Shown here piece after piece: positions 11,892 through 30,228 of a stretch of 64,000 nt of DNA. The translations under genes and the position numbers were made by a program. Position 1 is the stretch's first letter; the number at the start of each line of letters is the position of its first letter. Below the pieces are notes generated by a model. That model was not told where the DNA came from, ran no database searches, and was given only the letters and a program-made list of their open reading frames with translations. Source of the stretch: Zygnema circumcarinatum (lineage: Eukaryota; Streptophyta; Zygnematophyceae; Zygnematales; Zygnemataceae); assembly GCA_037447605.1 (NCBI GenBank), contig CM074804.1:679428-743427 (forward strand), given 5' to 3'.

Positions 11892-12443
11892 ATGGCGCCT
11901 CCCTCCCCCTCTCCTCTCCCCCTCCATCGCTCCCTCTCCTTCTCCCTCCTCCTCCCCATCCTCCTCCTCCTCGCAGCCATGGCGCCTCTTCGAGCAGACG
12001 GCAGCCATGGCCAAAGCTCGAGAAGCTCCAGGAAGGCGGGTAGCAACAACTGGGCCGTTCTATGCTGCACTTCTCGCAGTTGGTGAGAAATTTGTTACAT
12101 TTGCATTTTGAAGGTTGTTCATTGTGCACATCATCATCTTCTATTCAATGTGTTGTACATGCATGCCATGCATGCATGCAACCGCATTCGCATTGTCATT
12201 GTTCTTTTCTTGTTATTTGATTTGTATTTTTTTCGGTCGGCCAGGTTCAACTACCGCCACATCGCCAACACTCTCTCCATTTACAGGTCTGACATCGCTC
12301 CATGCGCGAACTCTCCCCTAATGAGGGGAAGGTTGGGATCAACTTCTCGCATGCTAACTTTTAAGACATACAAAAGCTGTTTTAGAGTAAGGACATGTTG
12401 TGCAAAATTATCACAAGGAAAAGGCTGAGATTGATTTCCCTCA

Positions 12444-12490
<47 letters not shown>

Positions 12491-15400
12491 CTCTCCCACT
12501 CCCTCTCTCTCTCTTGACTGCTTTGGCACTTCGTTTTGGTTTGGAGAATATCCCATTCAATGGATGTCCATTTATCGCCTCCTCTTCAGGACAGAAAATC
12601 TTCGTCTCAAGCTGAACCACGAAAGGAAGAATCAAGCCTGATTCAAAAACCGGTCTAATAACTCAAGCAAGGTCAAAGTAAAATCTAAGTTCTTATGTCC
12701 AAGATTTATGTCCTTCTTCTTTCCTTGCTTTTGTACCGATGATGTTAAGTGTCTGCATGTGATACAGAACCGTACGGCGCTTAGGTATTCCGGATGACCA
12801 CATCATCCTCATGCTGCCGGATGACATGGCATGCAACCCCAGGAATCCCTACCCCTCTCAAGTGTTCAACAGCTTGGATCATAAGTTGAACTTGTACGGT
12901 GACAATGTGGAGGTGTGTGGGCCATCATCCACTGGTTTAACTCCTCTAGTGGACCTTGAGTCCACCTTGATTCTGAACCGCTCAGTTTAACTCCTCTAGT
13001 GGACCTTGAGTCCCGCACTCTCTCTCGCTCTCATCAGAACCCGTACTGCCTATGCCTCTAACCTTATATGAAAAGAAGTATCCATTTCGATTTCTACTTT
13101 CTCTTCCTTGATACTTTAATGGGACTTTTTGTGTAGTTTTGTTTCCCTATAAGAGTGAACCCTTAACTAAACCCTAAACCCTAAACCCTAAACCCTAACC
13201 CTAAACTCGATAGTATTCAAGTCTTGATGTTGTGCGGCATGTTGGACGAGTTTGCAGGTCGACTACCGCGGGGCTGAAGTGAGTGTCGAAAACGTTCTTA
13301 GGGTTTTGACGGGTCGCCATCATCCCTTGGTTCCGCGCTCAAAGCGACTCCTCAGCGATGCGAGCAGCCGAGTGCTGGTCTACATGGCGGGCCATGGAGG
13401 GGATGAGTTTCTCAAATTTCAGGTGAGGATGGAGGTGTGTAATATTGCGGGACTCATGGAGGGGGATGAAGGACAAAATGTATTCTTGTGATGTAAGGGC
13501 TTTCGAGGAAGTTGGAAAGAAGAAAGTGTGGGCTGTGATTGTTTGGAATCTTGTCAAACGTGAGAGTGTGAGAGGGATATATGTGATGTTGCTGTTGGGG
13601 CTATGTGGAGAGGAGGGAGGGAGAGAGAGGGAGAGGGAGGAGAGTGGGAGGAGGTGGCGGCAGGGGAAGAGAGAAGGAGCCTCTCGGAGGGAGGAGAGGA
13701 GGGGAGAGTAGGGCAAAGATAGTGGGAAGCGAGCAGCATATATGGGAGAGGGAGAGGAGGGGAGGAGAGAGGAATAGACACAAAAGAGTTCCCCGTCTCT
13801 CTTATAATAGAAACCAATCTCTCTCTGAAATAATCTCCCTGAATTTTCAACACCATGCTGCTCTGTGATTGGTCGATTGGCCCGTTGCAGGATACGGAGG
13901 AAATTCAAAGCCAGGACTTTGCAGATGCGTTCCATGAAATGCATCAAAAGCAACGGTGAGTCGAACTGATCAAAAAGCAACTGTTTTTTCTCCTTTACTT
14001 TGTTCCCCACACTTTTCCTTTCCAATCTAGGCATCAGCCCTTCGAATTACTCTCTCTCTCTCCTCGCTCTTCCTTCTTCCCTCTCTCTCTGTCCTCTCTC
14101 TCTCTCTGCTCATACATGTGGAAAGATATATATTTTTTTTAGTTTTTCTGAAAGGAAGAGCCCTGTTTATTTACCGCCTTTACCACCACTTCTGCAGTTA
14201 TGGCAGTTTGCTCCTAATGGTGGACACGTGTCAAGCTGCCACCCTCCATTCGCGGGTAAGCTGCAACGGCGTTCCTTGTGCAAAATCTATTCAAACCTGT
14301 TCGCTTCATTTTAGTGAACTGCCTCACAGGCAAGGAAACAAGAGACTGAAACTGACCTGGAACGGAACTGAAACGAACAGGACAAAAAGGAAACTGAACG
14401 GAGAAGAACCACATGTGACCTGCAAGTGTGGCATTTTGCAGCTCTACTCTCCGGGAGTGCTCGCTATCACTAGCAGCTTAAAGAAGGAGAACTCCTACGC
14501 CTATCAGACCGACGTGCAGGTCATCCAGATGACACGTCACGCCCCCTCCTCTCTCTCCCTCCCTTCGTCCCTTCCTCTCTCCCTCCCTTCGTCTCTTCCT
14601 CCCTCTCTCCCTCCCTTTGTCCCTTACTCCCTCTCTCCCTCCCTTCGTCTCTTCCTCCCTCACTCCCTCCCTTTGTCCCTTCCTTCCTCTCTCCCTCCAT
14701 TCGTCCCTTCCTCTCTCCCTTCCTTCATCCCGGGACGTATATCCAGTTCTCACATTACACGGACTTTTAAGGAAGCGTAGATCTGTGTCAGATCTTGAGG
14801 GCTTCTGTAACAAAATAGTTTGTTTGCTTCCACGCTTTGTCGATTTGGCAGCAGTTTTCCATGTTCAAAATTCCTCTGTTCCGTTCCGTTGAACTCCTCG
14901 CACGGATGCAGGTTGGCGTTTCCTTGGTCGACCGCTTCACATATTACACATTGCAATTTTTTGAGACCTTCGATGGTCACAGCAACGCCTCTCTTGGGAG
15001 GTGAGTAAACTCTTAATCATCTTACAATAAATGAAGCCTTTTGTATTTCTAGTAGATCCTGAACCCGACACTCTAAACCCTAGTTCGTCCATCCCTTCAC
15101 TCGGAAACCTCAACTCTGACCCCTAAACGCTTTATTGTAAAGCCTAAACCTAAAGAAAAGACAAGTTCCATTGCGGAGGGGCAGCTTGTTCCGGTCCTTG
15201 GATGCGACTCTCCTTATGTCGACTCCTAATTATAGGGCTGACTTGTTCCCACGACCGATGGATGAGGTACAATGAACCTCAATCTCTCTCTCTCCCTCCC
15301 TCTCTCTCTCGCTCTCTCTCTCTCTCTCCTTCCTCCCTTCTCTCTCCCTCTCTCCCTCCCTCTCTCTCTCTCTCCTTTCTCCCTTCTCTCTCTCTCTCTC

Positions 15401-15837
15401 TCATACAACTAGAACTGGTGATTTATGGGCTTGGTCCCACGCAGGTGCCGGTAACGGAGTTTTTTGGCTCCGTGATGCGCGTCCACCACACAGAGGCTCC
15501 GTTCTCCAGCTTTGTGGGGCGACTGGACAAGGCTTCCGCTCCGTTGACAAACCACGAGGAGGAGGTTTTAGGGTTCAGTGTCGGGGAGGAAGAAGGGGAA
15601 CCGGGAGACAGGACAAAACCCACACTTTCAAGTGCAGGCATAGTGAGGGAGGAAGGGAGTGAACTTGGGGAGAGGGTTCAGCAAGTGAACGATGGCCTCA
15701 GGGTTGGTGTGGGTGGGGATTTGAATGGAAGGGGTAAGCAAGCGGTAGGGTTCAGGGACCCGATGTTGGTGGCAGCCATGGTTGGCGTGGGCATAGTGCT
15801 TGTGGTCTCCTCCAGGAAGACAATTCGATCGACTTAA
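11892..15837 (+). CDS. GPI8: GPI transamidase catalytic subunit (GPI8/PIG-K)
   Basis: Exons 11892-12082, 12245-12286, 12768-12912, 13258-13422, 13891-13955, 14198-14255, 14442-14519, 14912-15000, 15185-15266, 15445-15837; 435 residues. It cleaves the C-terminal signal of proteins in the endoplasmic reticulum lumen and attaches the preformed GPI anchor. A hydrophobic N-terminal signal (residues about 14-30) precedes the family motif [18 protein letters not shown]. The C13 protease dyad is present: His172 in [11 protein letters not shown] and Cys214 in MVDTCQA. The lumenal domain ends with VTEFFGSVM, followed by a low-complexity Gly/Glu linker and a C-terminal membrane segment ([14 protein letters not shown]), as in the animal and plant enzymes. 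The second residue of the usual VCTSR motif is Cys here. Intron 3 holds interstitial telomere repeats. A fragment of the valyl-tRNA synthetase gene begins about 130 nt after the stop. Confidence 0.93.
13165..13206. repeat. Interstitial plant-type telomere repeat
   Basis: About six tandem CCCTAAA units (one shortened) in the third intron of GPI8. Perfect plant telomere motifs inside an intron suggest either repair-associated insertion or a leftover telo-box array. Confidence 0.85.
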
Positions 15838-15965
15838 GGGGTCTCCCTCTCTCCCTCTCTCTCTCTCTCTCTCACTGTGCTCTCATAAGCACCTCGAACC
15901 CTTGAATACTTGAGAATACCTAGTCACTCGTTACTGGCTCCGAGAGAGAGCTGGAGAGAGAGCTC

Positions 15966-16706
15966 CATTTAAGCAGGTGGGTCAAAGAAGGTTTGAGCGA
16001 TCGGGCTTTGACCTAAAAGAATTGATGTATGAGACTTTCTTTCTGTTTAGGGGATGTGTGATTTTGCAGCCAGTTGTCCTTATCTTCTAAGCTGCTGCTG
16101 TTGCTGCAGGTCTATCTTCATGCCATGGTTCGAGATGCTCATGGACGCAAAATGTCGAAATCGCTTGGCAATGTGATCGACCCTCTAGAAGTGATCTATG
16201 GTATCACTTTGCCGGAATTGCATGCGAAGTTGGAGTCTGGAAATCTCGACCCGAGGGAGGTGGAAAAAGCAAAGGCCGGACAAACAGAAGATTTTCCCCA
16301 GGGAATTGCTGAATGCGGCTGCGACGCACTCAGATTCGCATTGGTTTCATATACTGCACAGGTGAGTGGGAGATGGCTTCCTGCAGGAAGGAAAGGTGCA
16401 TCATCACACCTCATCCTGAGAAGGTTGGAAAGCAGCTCTTGAAAATTATCCGGCAAGGCCGAACCCTTAGAAGCTAGTTTCTCTGTTTCGCATGCTTACG
16501 TGTCAGTTATTTATTTCATGCATATGCTATGTTCCATGCTCTTTTCACATGACGCTGTATCTGTGAGAAGTCATCGTTGGTTTTCTCCATGCGTGCAGGC
16601 TGTCAACATTAATCTCGATATTCTCCGTACCGGCTACCGCTTGTGGTGCAACAAGCTCTAGAATGCTATTCGCTTCGCAATGATCAACCTCGGCCGTGAC
16701 TTTGGG
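15966..16706 (+). pseudogene. Inverted partial copy of the valyl-tRNA synthetase gene
   Basis: About 740 bp nearly identical (roughly 95% by eye) to the reverse complement of 21030-21784. It spans the 3' end of exon 14, intron 14, all of exon 15 with the KMSKS motif, intron 15 and the start of exon 16. Introns are retained, so it arose by DNA duplication and not by retrotransposition. It is dead: the codon equivalent to the Trp in CNKLW is TAG (near 16660), a 3-nt deletion affects the preceding segment, a ~13-nt stretch of intron 15 is missing, and both ends stop abruptly inside exons. It lies between the GPI8 stop and the intact gene, in opposite orientation to its parent. Confidence 0.92.
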
Positions 16707-17137
16707 AGGGGGCAAGGTGGTAAAGGAGAAGCAGGACCGCCCTTTTGCTCACAAGGGCTACCATATGTATATTTTTGTCCTCTCTCAACTATTGTATTAT
16801 TAATCTTCTTTTATTACTATCTTTCGCTCTCTCACTCCCTTCGTATCACCGTCTCACTACTAAAAAAAAAAAAAAAACTAAAACCCTTGCACAATCAATT
16901 TTTTACCTTGCACCTCTCTCTTCAACCTCCACCATCCCCTTCTCACCCTCTCTCACACACAATGATATCCTATTTTCTCTCTCACTAGACTCCCCACCTC
17001 CCTTTCCCACTCCCTCCTACACTCCCTCTCCCTCTCCCACTCCCACACTCCCTCTCCCTCTCACACTCCCTCGCCTTCTCACTATCGCCCTCGCTCCCCC
17101 TCGAGTTCATTCCGCGCCCCCCGGTTTATAGCCAGGG

Positions 17138-17575
17138 CTAGCCCGCCCACGTGGCGTCGCATGTCGCGCTCGCCCACGTGGCGTCGCATGTCGCGCTCGC
17201 CCACGTGGCGTCGCATGTCGCGCTCGCCCACGTGGCGTCGCATGTCGCGCTCGCCTACGTGGTGTCGCATGTCGCGCTCGCCCACGTGGCGTCGCATGTC
17301 ACGCCCGCCCACGTGGCGTCGCATGTCGCGCTCGCCTACGTGGCGTCGCATGTCGCGCTCGCCCACGTGGCGTCGCATGTCGCGCTCGCCCACGTGGCGT
17401 CGCATGTCGCGCTCGCCTACGTGGTGTCGCATGTCGCGCTCGCCCACGTGGCGTCGCATGTCGCGCCCGCCCACGTGGCGTAGAAAGTCGCGCTCGCCTA
17501 CGTGGCGTCGCATGTCGCGCTCGCCCACGTGGCGTCGCATGTCGCGCCCGCCTACGTGGCGTCGCATGGTCGTAC
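17138..17575. repeat. 27-bp minisatellite with a G-box in each unit (16 copies)
   Basis: Sixteen head-to-tail copies of a 27-bp unit whose core is CCCACGTGGCGTCGCATG. Eleven copies contain a perfect palindromic CACGTG G-box in CACGTGGC context (the ABRE/bZIP core) and five carry CTACGTGG instead. Because 27 is a multiple of three, several frames stay open, giving spurious repeats such as MSRSPTWRR or MRRHVGERD; I do not regard these as genes. The array abuts the second copy of the CCAATGG-rich repeat. Confidence 0.95.
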
Positions 17576-17577
17576 TC

Positions 17578-17850
17578 GCGGCGAGGGAGGACCGGAAAGA
17601 ATTTCAGCTGCCCGGCTGACGCTCGCCCAATCGCGGACAGACACGGCAGCCGAAAACATTTCGGGCCATGGGTCGGACGGGCCATGGGTTGGACCAACCA
17701 TTGGAATGGTTGCGATTTGCAAACCGTTGATTCCCGATCCAACCAACCATTGGATCCAATGGTTGCAATAATTGGCAATTGTTGGCTGCGTAACCAGCCA
17801 ATGGTTGCAAACGTTGGCAATGATTGGGTTGGTCGTGAATGAACGGTCTA
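17578..17850. repeat. Dispersed CCAATGG-rich repeat, copy 2
   Basis: Near-identical to 9440-9740 from GGACCGGAAAGAATTTCAGC onward, with the same run of CCAACCATTGG and CCAATGG palindromes and a short extra GTCGGACGGGCCATGG segment. The upstream border meets the 27-bp minisatellite. No coding potential. Confidence 0.8.
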
Positions 17851-18493
17851 ATGGTTGATGGTCCCGAGCTCACCTCCTCTCTTGAAAGGGGAGGTGAGGC
17901 GACAGTGAGGCTTTGAGAGGGCAGGTTTGCAGGCTCCAACTTGACTTACGAACATGCATACAGGCTTTTTTTTCCTTTTTTGGTCTCGAGTTTGTGTTTA
18001 ATTCACTCTTAGCTAATCGCAAATAGCCTTACTGTATATCATCCACATGCAGTCAGTGTACGACATCGGATTGAAAACTGGATGGGAAAAGCCTATGGCA
18101 GGTGACAGTGTTGCTTCGACGGCTTCGTTTTTCACACATTCAGGTTCCAACATGTCAAATATTTCTTAGTGTTCAGTAAGCTGGCCTACTTGCAGTTTAT
18201 GGTTGTTTGGCGAAATAATCAATAAAGGACGACAAATGCCATCATGGAGAAAGTACAAAAAGCACTTCTTCATATTGAGCAGTGCAGGGAAGCCAATCAA
18301 TCTATTCTAGGTACAGAAACGAGCAGAAGCTTGCTGGGCTTCTGGAATACTGCAAGCCACCCTCTCATTAGTGGAGAAAGTAGGAGATAAGATACGCTTT
18401 ATTCGAGCTGGCCAGCATCAGGTGCGTACCGTTGAAGAAAAGTTTCAATTCGTGTGATACGTAAGTCAAAATGCGACTTTGTGAGCTAAAGTT
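17851..18493. other. Intergenic, downstream of the valyl-tRNA synthetase gene
   Basis: Unique-looking DNA that should contain the 3' untranslated region of the minus-strand synthetase gene. I see no other gene, repeat or RNA in it. Confidence 0.4.
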
Positions 18494-26465
<7,972 letters not shown>

Positions 26466-28990
26466 ATTCTGTAAATTATGGCAAGCTCTTCAGCATGTAT
26501 ACTCGTATACAAGTATGCTTGAGACAAGAATAAATTCTTGATATACGATCGATGTGAAAGCATTTTCTTTGTGCTCACAAGCTCTCACTGAGTGCTCCGA
26601 ACCCTCTGCAAACTGGTTGTCTAAATGCTGAAGTTCTTTTTATTGCGATAAAAGTGTTTCTGCGACACAGCTATCGAACACAGCTGCTTTCATTATATAT
26701 CTTCAACGGGATGCACAACTCCCTTACATCACAGAAATGCTGTTGCTCGATTACCTCCTTGAACCTCCAATCCTGTTCAAGCAGTTTATATATTGCAGCG
26801 AAATGCAGACCATACAATCTCTGCCATCAGCAAGATGACTGACCTTCGTTGCACGAGCCTGCCTGCCTGCCTGCCTGCTTGCCTGCTTTGAATCCTCAGA
26901 AGCTCAGACGTCCGCCTGTAGGCCGGGATAATGCTGTTCAAAATTTATTCTGACCAATAATTAAGCTCAGAAGCAGAAACCTTACCCCCCCCTCACTTTA
27001 GCGAGGACGGCTGCACGAGTAGGCCAAGCAGCTCCAACGCAGTGAGCACGCAGGCAGCGCGAGCAGCAGGTTCTCCAAGGAGCCTTCGCCAGTCGAGAGT
27101 CGGTCGGGTTCAGAGCCCGCGGTGAGCGCGTGCATGTGCACGCGCCGTCCCGTTGCAGTTTGCAACTTTTTCCATGTTCACCAACCGTTTTCGAGCGACA
27201 CATGGACAAGGGTGATGATGGCATAAACATCCCGTTATGGAAAACGGGTTCGCCGTTCGAACAGAACTGTATCCATATGTCCAGTTAGTTCCCTTAAACT
27301 GCCATTTTCCCCCTACAGACGTCTCATGTTGAGATACAGTACTTGTGTGGCTTTTTACTTTCGTCCGTGGGTCGTTTGCGAGCGATTCCTCGTGGTTCCC
27401 CAAGTTGTTGTTGTCCATGTGCATGTGATGGCATCGCCATCGTGAGATTGACGCCAAATTCACGTTGACCTCGTTGGTCAACAAGCCGTAGAGTCTAAAG
27501 CTTGTGGATGGACCTTGCAACCAAGTGAGGAAGGTTGGATGTAGACTTTACAAAAATGAAATGCTTCCCTTTTCGTCTCGTCAAGTGCCTTGTAACTACC
27601 ACTTGAGCCAGTAAAGCCTAAACTACGCCATAGCAATCCCTTATTTGGTGGGTTCATAAAGCATTGAATGATGAATTTGAGAATAGCGTTCCAAGAAAAC
27701 CAAAAGTTGTAATGAATTGAATCCAAGGTAGGGACTGGCTGCGCCAGAGAACCTGCAAGATAGCCCGCACCGACGGGACTCTGCCTCCACACTCGGCCTT
27801 CAAGTTGTTCCTGTCTCTCTAGAGCATGTTGGTCCTTCGCCTTGTGGGCGATGGCGTTCTCCGATGCCCACTCACAATGGTGGCGCCACCTCATGCCTTA
27901 AGGCACAAGTTGTGTCCTCTTCCAAGCCTCACACGCCATGGTTCAGCGTGACTGTTAACTTGTGTGACGTGTTCGTGTCAACCGTGAAGCAAGGTGCTAG
28001 TGCTGTTTAACAGGTAGGTATACCGCCAGTTGAAGGCAATGGAAAGCTCCATGGTTGGTTTGTGAGAACTACAACGTTGAATGGTTAAGGCGATGATTTG
28101 AGTACGACAAGCTCAATATGAAAAGTGGAATATAGTCTTCCAGTCGCCACAGTCCAAGGGTTGGGCATGATGAAAAACTGATAACTTTTGTCAAACTGTA
28201 GGCCTCTCCGTAGCGTGCGTTTCCATGCTTTAAACTTTGTTCCAGTTTCTTGGTGAACATGGAACTCCGGCCCAGGCCGCCTAAAGTTCGCTTGGCGCCG
28301 TCCGCCCGCGAGGGCCAACTTGAGGGCGGGGGAGGCCGCGCGTGGCGCAAGGACAGCCGGCCACGTGCAGCCACAACGCAGCATCCGGCGTATGAAGGCC
28401 AGAGGGGCTCTTGCCAAAGTTTCCCCAAAGAGCCTCGTCGAATGGCGACTCGCCACGTGCACACTCGGCCCCACGTGGCGAATAGGGCGCAGAAGCAGAG
28501 GCCCGCTCACGCCCTCCCCTTTTTGCGACCCGACTTGTCGTCTGCCCGAGTCCATGCGATGGCATCTCCACCGTCGGATCAAATCCTGCTATCTAGAGAC
28601 ACAGCGCTAGGCGGCGCACATGTACCATACGGACCGTACGATTGAAAAATGGCGGTACACGCACATAGTAGGTGCACGAATGTGACGCACAGGCATGTCC
28701 CGTGGGCCCCAGACGCGGCCCGTGCGGCAAAACGATGTTGGCGGTTACCGGTGCGGCAGGTGGGCCCTGCAGGGGGCCAACAGAGGCCTGTCGTATGCGT
28801 AAGCCATTCCGCGGAAGGCACGTGGCAGGGACTCGTTCTTTCTGGATCCGATCAGGGTCGTGGTTTTGTCGGCAAATCATTGCCCGGGTAATGGCCGCCA
28901 GGGCGGGCGACAAAAGCATTAACTATGGGAATACTTTTGTCGTTTCCCGCGTGTTTCTCGTTTTGTTATTTTCCGACTTTCGAGGGATTT
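26466..28990. other. Intergenic region upstream of the valyl-tRNA synthetase gene
   Basis: The right flank of the synthetase start is presumably its promoter. Further right are a (CCTG)n run at about 26858-26885, one solitary ~60-nt cassette (27388-27455), and GC-rich DNA with CCACGTGGC sites near 28440-28480. Open frames here are short and resemble nothing I recognise; I call no gene. Confidence 0.4.
27388..27455 (-). repeat. Solitary copy of the ~60-nt hairpin cassette
   Basis: Reads CCTCGTGGTTCCCC, then TGTCCATGTGCATGTGATGGC and GCCATCGTGAG, the same order of blocks as the arms of the foldback repeat at 8961-9157 and the 3' ends of the two retroelement tails. It is more diverged than the others. 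Confidence 0.6.
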
Positions 28991-28997
28991 CACAAGT

Positions 28998-29290
28998 CCG
29001 ACCATTAGACCAACCATTCAACTAGTTGACAACCATTGGCGACGGATGGAAACAACCATTCGAATGGTTCGAAAACAGTGGATGCCAATGGCTGGCAACC
29101 ATTCGACTGGTTTGGATCCATTGGATCCAATGCTTGCCAACCAGTCGACTAGTTGCGAACCATTGGTGCCGGACAGAAACAACCATTCAACTGGTTCGGA
29201 ACCAGTGGATGCCAATGGTTGGCAACCATTACACGTCCGACCATTGCCATCCAATGGTTGTCCAATAGTTGCCGATCCGATGGTCCGACC
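28998..29290. repeat. CCAATGG/CCATTCGA palindrome-rich repeat, diverged relative
   Basis: A run of short inverted pieces (ACAACCATT, CAACTAGTTG, TTGGATCCATTGGATCCAA, GTCGACTAGTTGC) with the texture of the repeats at 9440 and 17580 but different unit sequence. It includes an internal near-duplication around ACAACCATTC-ACTGGTTCG (about 29053 and 29180). No coding capacity. Confidence 0.55.
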
Positions 29291-29549
29291 TGTGAAGGAT
29301 TGGACGTACCCGCCGGTCCTGACTAAGCATGGAACTCGCTTCACCGTTGGTAAGTTGAACAGCTACGCCGTTAGATCTCGCCCACATAAATCCGCTATCA
29401 GATTCCTTCCAGATCATTGCTCTATTACATTGAACTTTTGTCGTTTCTGTCGATCGTGCCAAAGCCAGACGGTGGGTGCACACCACAGCCGGCCAAACCG
29501 GGCGCCAGGTGTACCGATATTTGTCGTTTGACGAAACGGCGCAGAGGCT

Positions 29550-30070
29550 GAACAGTACGGCAGTCACTGTATAAGACAATTCCGTACATTTTACAAAAAG
29601 CCAAACAACCGACCAGCAGGAACTTGGCGACTTCGGCGTTCGGCAGTTCGGCGTCTTGCGGCAGTTGGCCGGTCCAGAAATGTCCAAATTTGTCGCGTAG
29701 CAGGCCGGCCTGGCGTGCCGCAGTCGGGGTTACCCGCCAGCTTCGCGGCCTCTCGAAAACGTGCCACCGATATCGTCCGTACGCCTCAATCCGTCCAAGC
29801 CGGCCGCCAGGATTCTCCGGTCACCGAATTTCGTACAGATTTCGTACACCTTGAGGTGAAATAATCGTACGGCCGACAGAATCCGGCCTTTGATCCCACC
29901 ACTGTCCGTACATCGTGTTCGCGACAAGGGACCAGTCCGTACGCCCAGCTAGCCGTACAATAAACCTGTCCCGGACGCGCCAAAAACGGTCGTCGCGGAG
30001 CGGACGGAAATTGGCGCGGACGGCCAAACGGCGCGTAACGGCCGCGTGTCCGTACGGCGCGGCCTTCAAA
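29550..30070. promoter_or_regulatory. CGTAC motif cluster upstream of the GT92 gene
   Basis: About ten GTAC sites in some 500 bp, almost all preceded by C and often inside CCGTAC or the palindrome CCGTACGG. GTAC is the core bound by SBP/SPL-type factors (including copper-response regulators of green plants) as established for those families; binding here is not shown. The cluster ends about 170 nt before the GT92 start codon. Confidence 0.5.
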
Positions 30071-30228
30071 GAGGGGGGCGTGGGAAAGTCCGGCGACAGC
30101 ACGTCGGCGACGCGGAGGCTGCGAGGGAGAGGGGGTGCGAGGGAGAGAGAGGGAGAGCGAGGGAGAGGGAGGGAGGAGGGAGAGGGAGGGGAGAGGGAGA
30201 GGGTGGGAAAGAGGGGACGGGAGCAGAC

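Noticed and set aside
16074-16442. A second valyl-tRNA synthetase gene on the plus strand
   Set aside because: Only parts of three exons are present, with an in-frame TAG and no other domains; it is an inverted duplicate fragment.
17082-17820. Open frames encoding MSRSPTWRR- or MRRHVGERD-type repeats
   Set aside because: They follow from a 27-bp tandem repeat, which is divisible by three; both strands and several frames are open, with no other coding signs.
30046-30228. Extending the GT92 protein upstream to 30046
   Set aside because: The upstream codons are Gly/Arg/Glu low complexity from a purine tract; the ATG at 30229 gives a proper hydrophobic signal-anchor.
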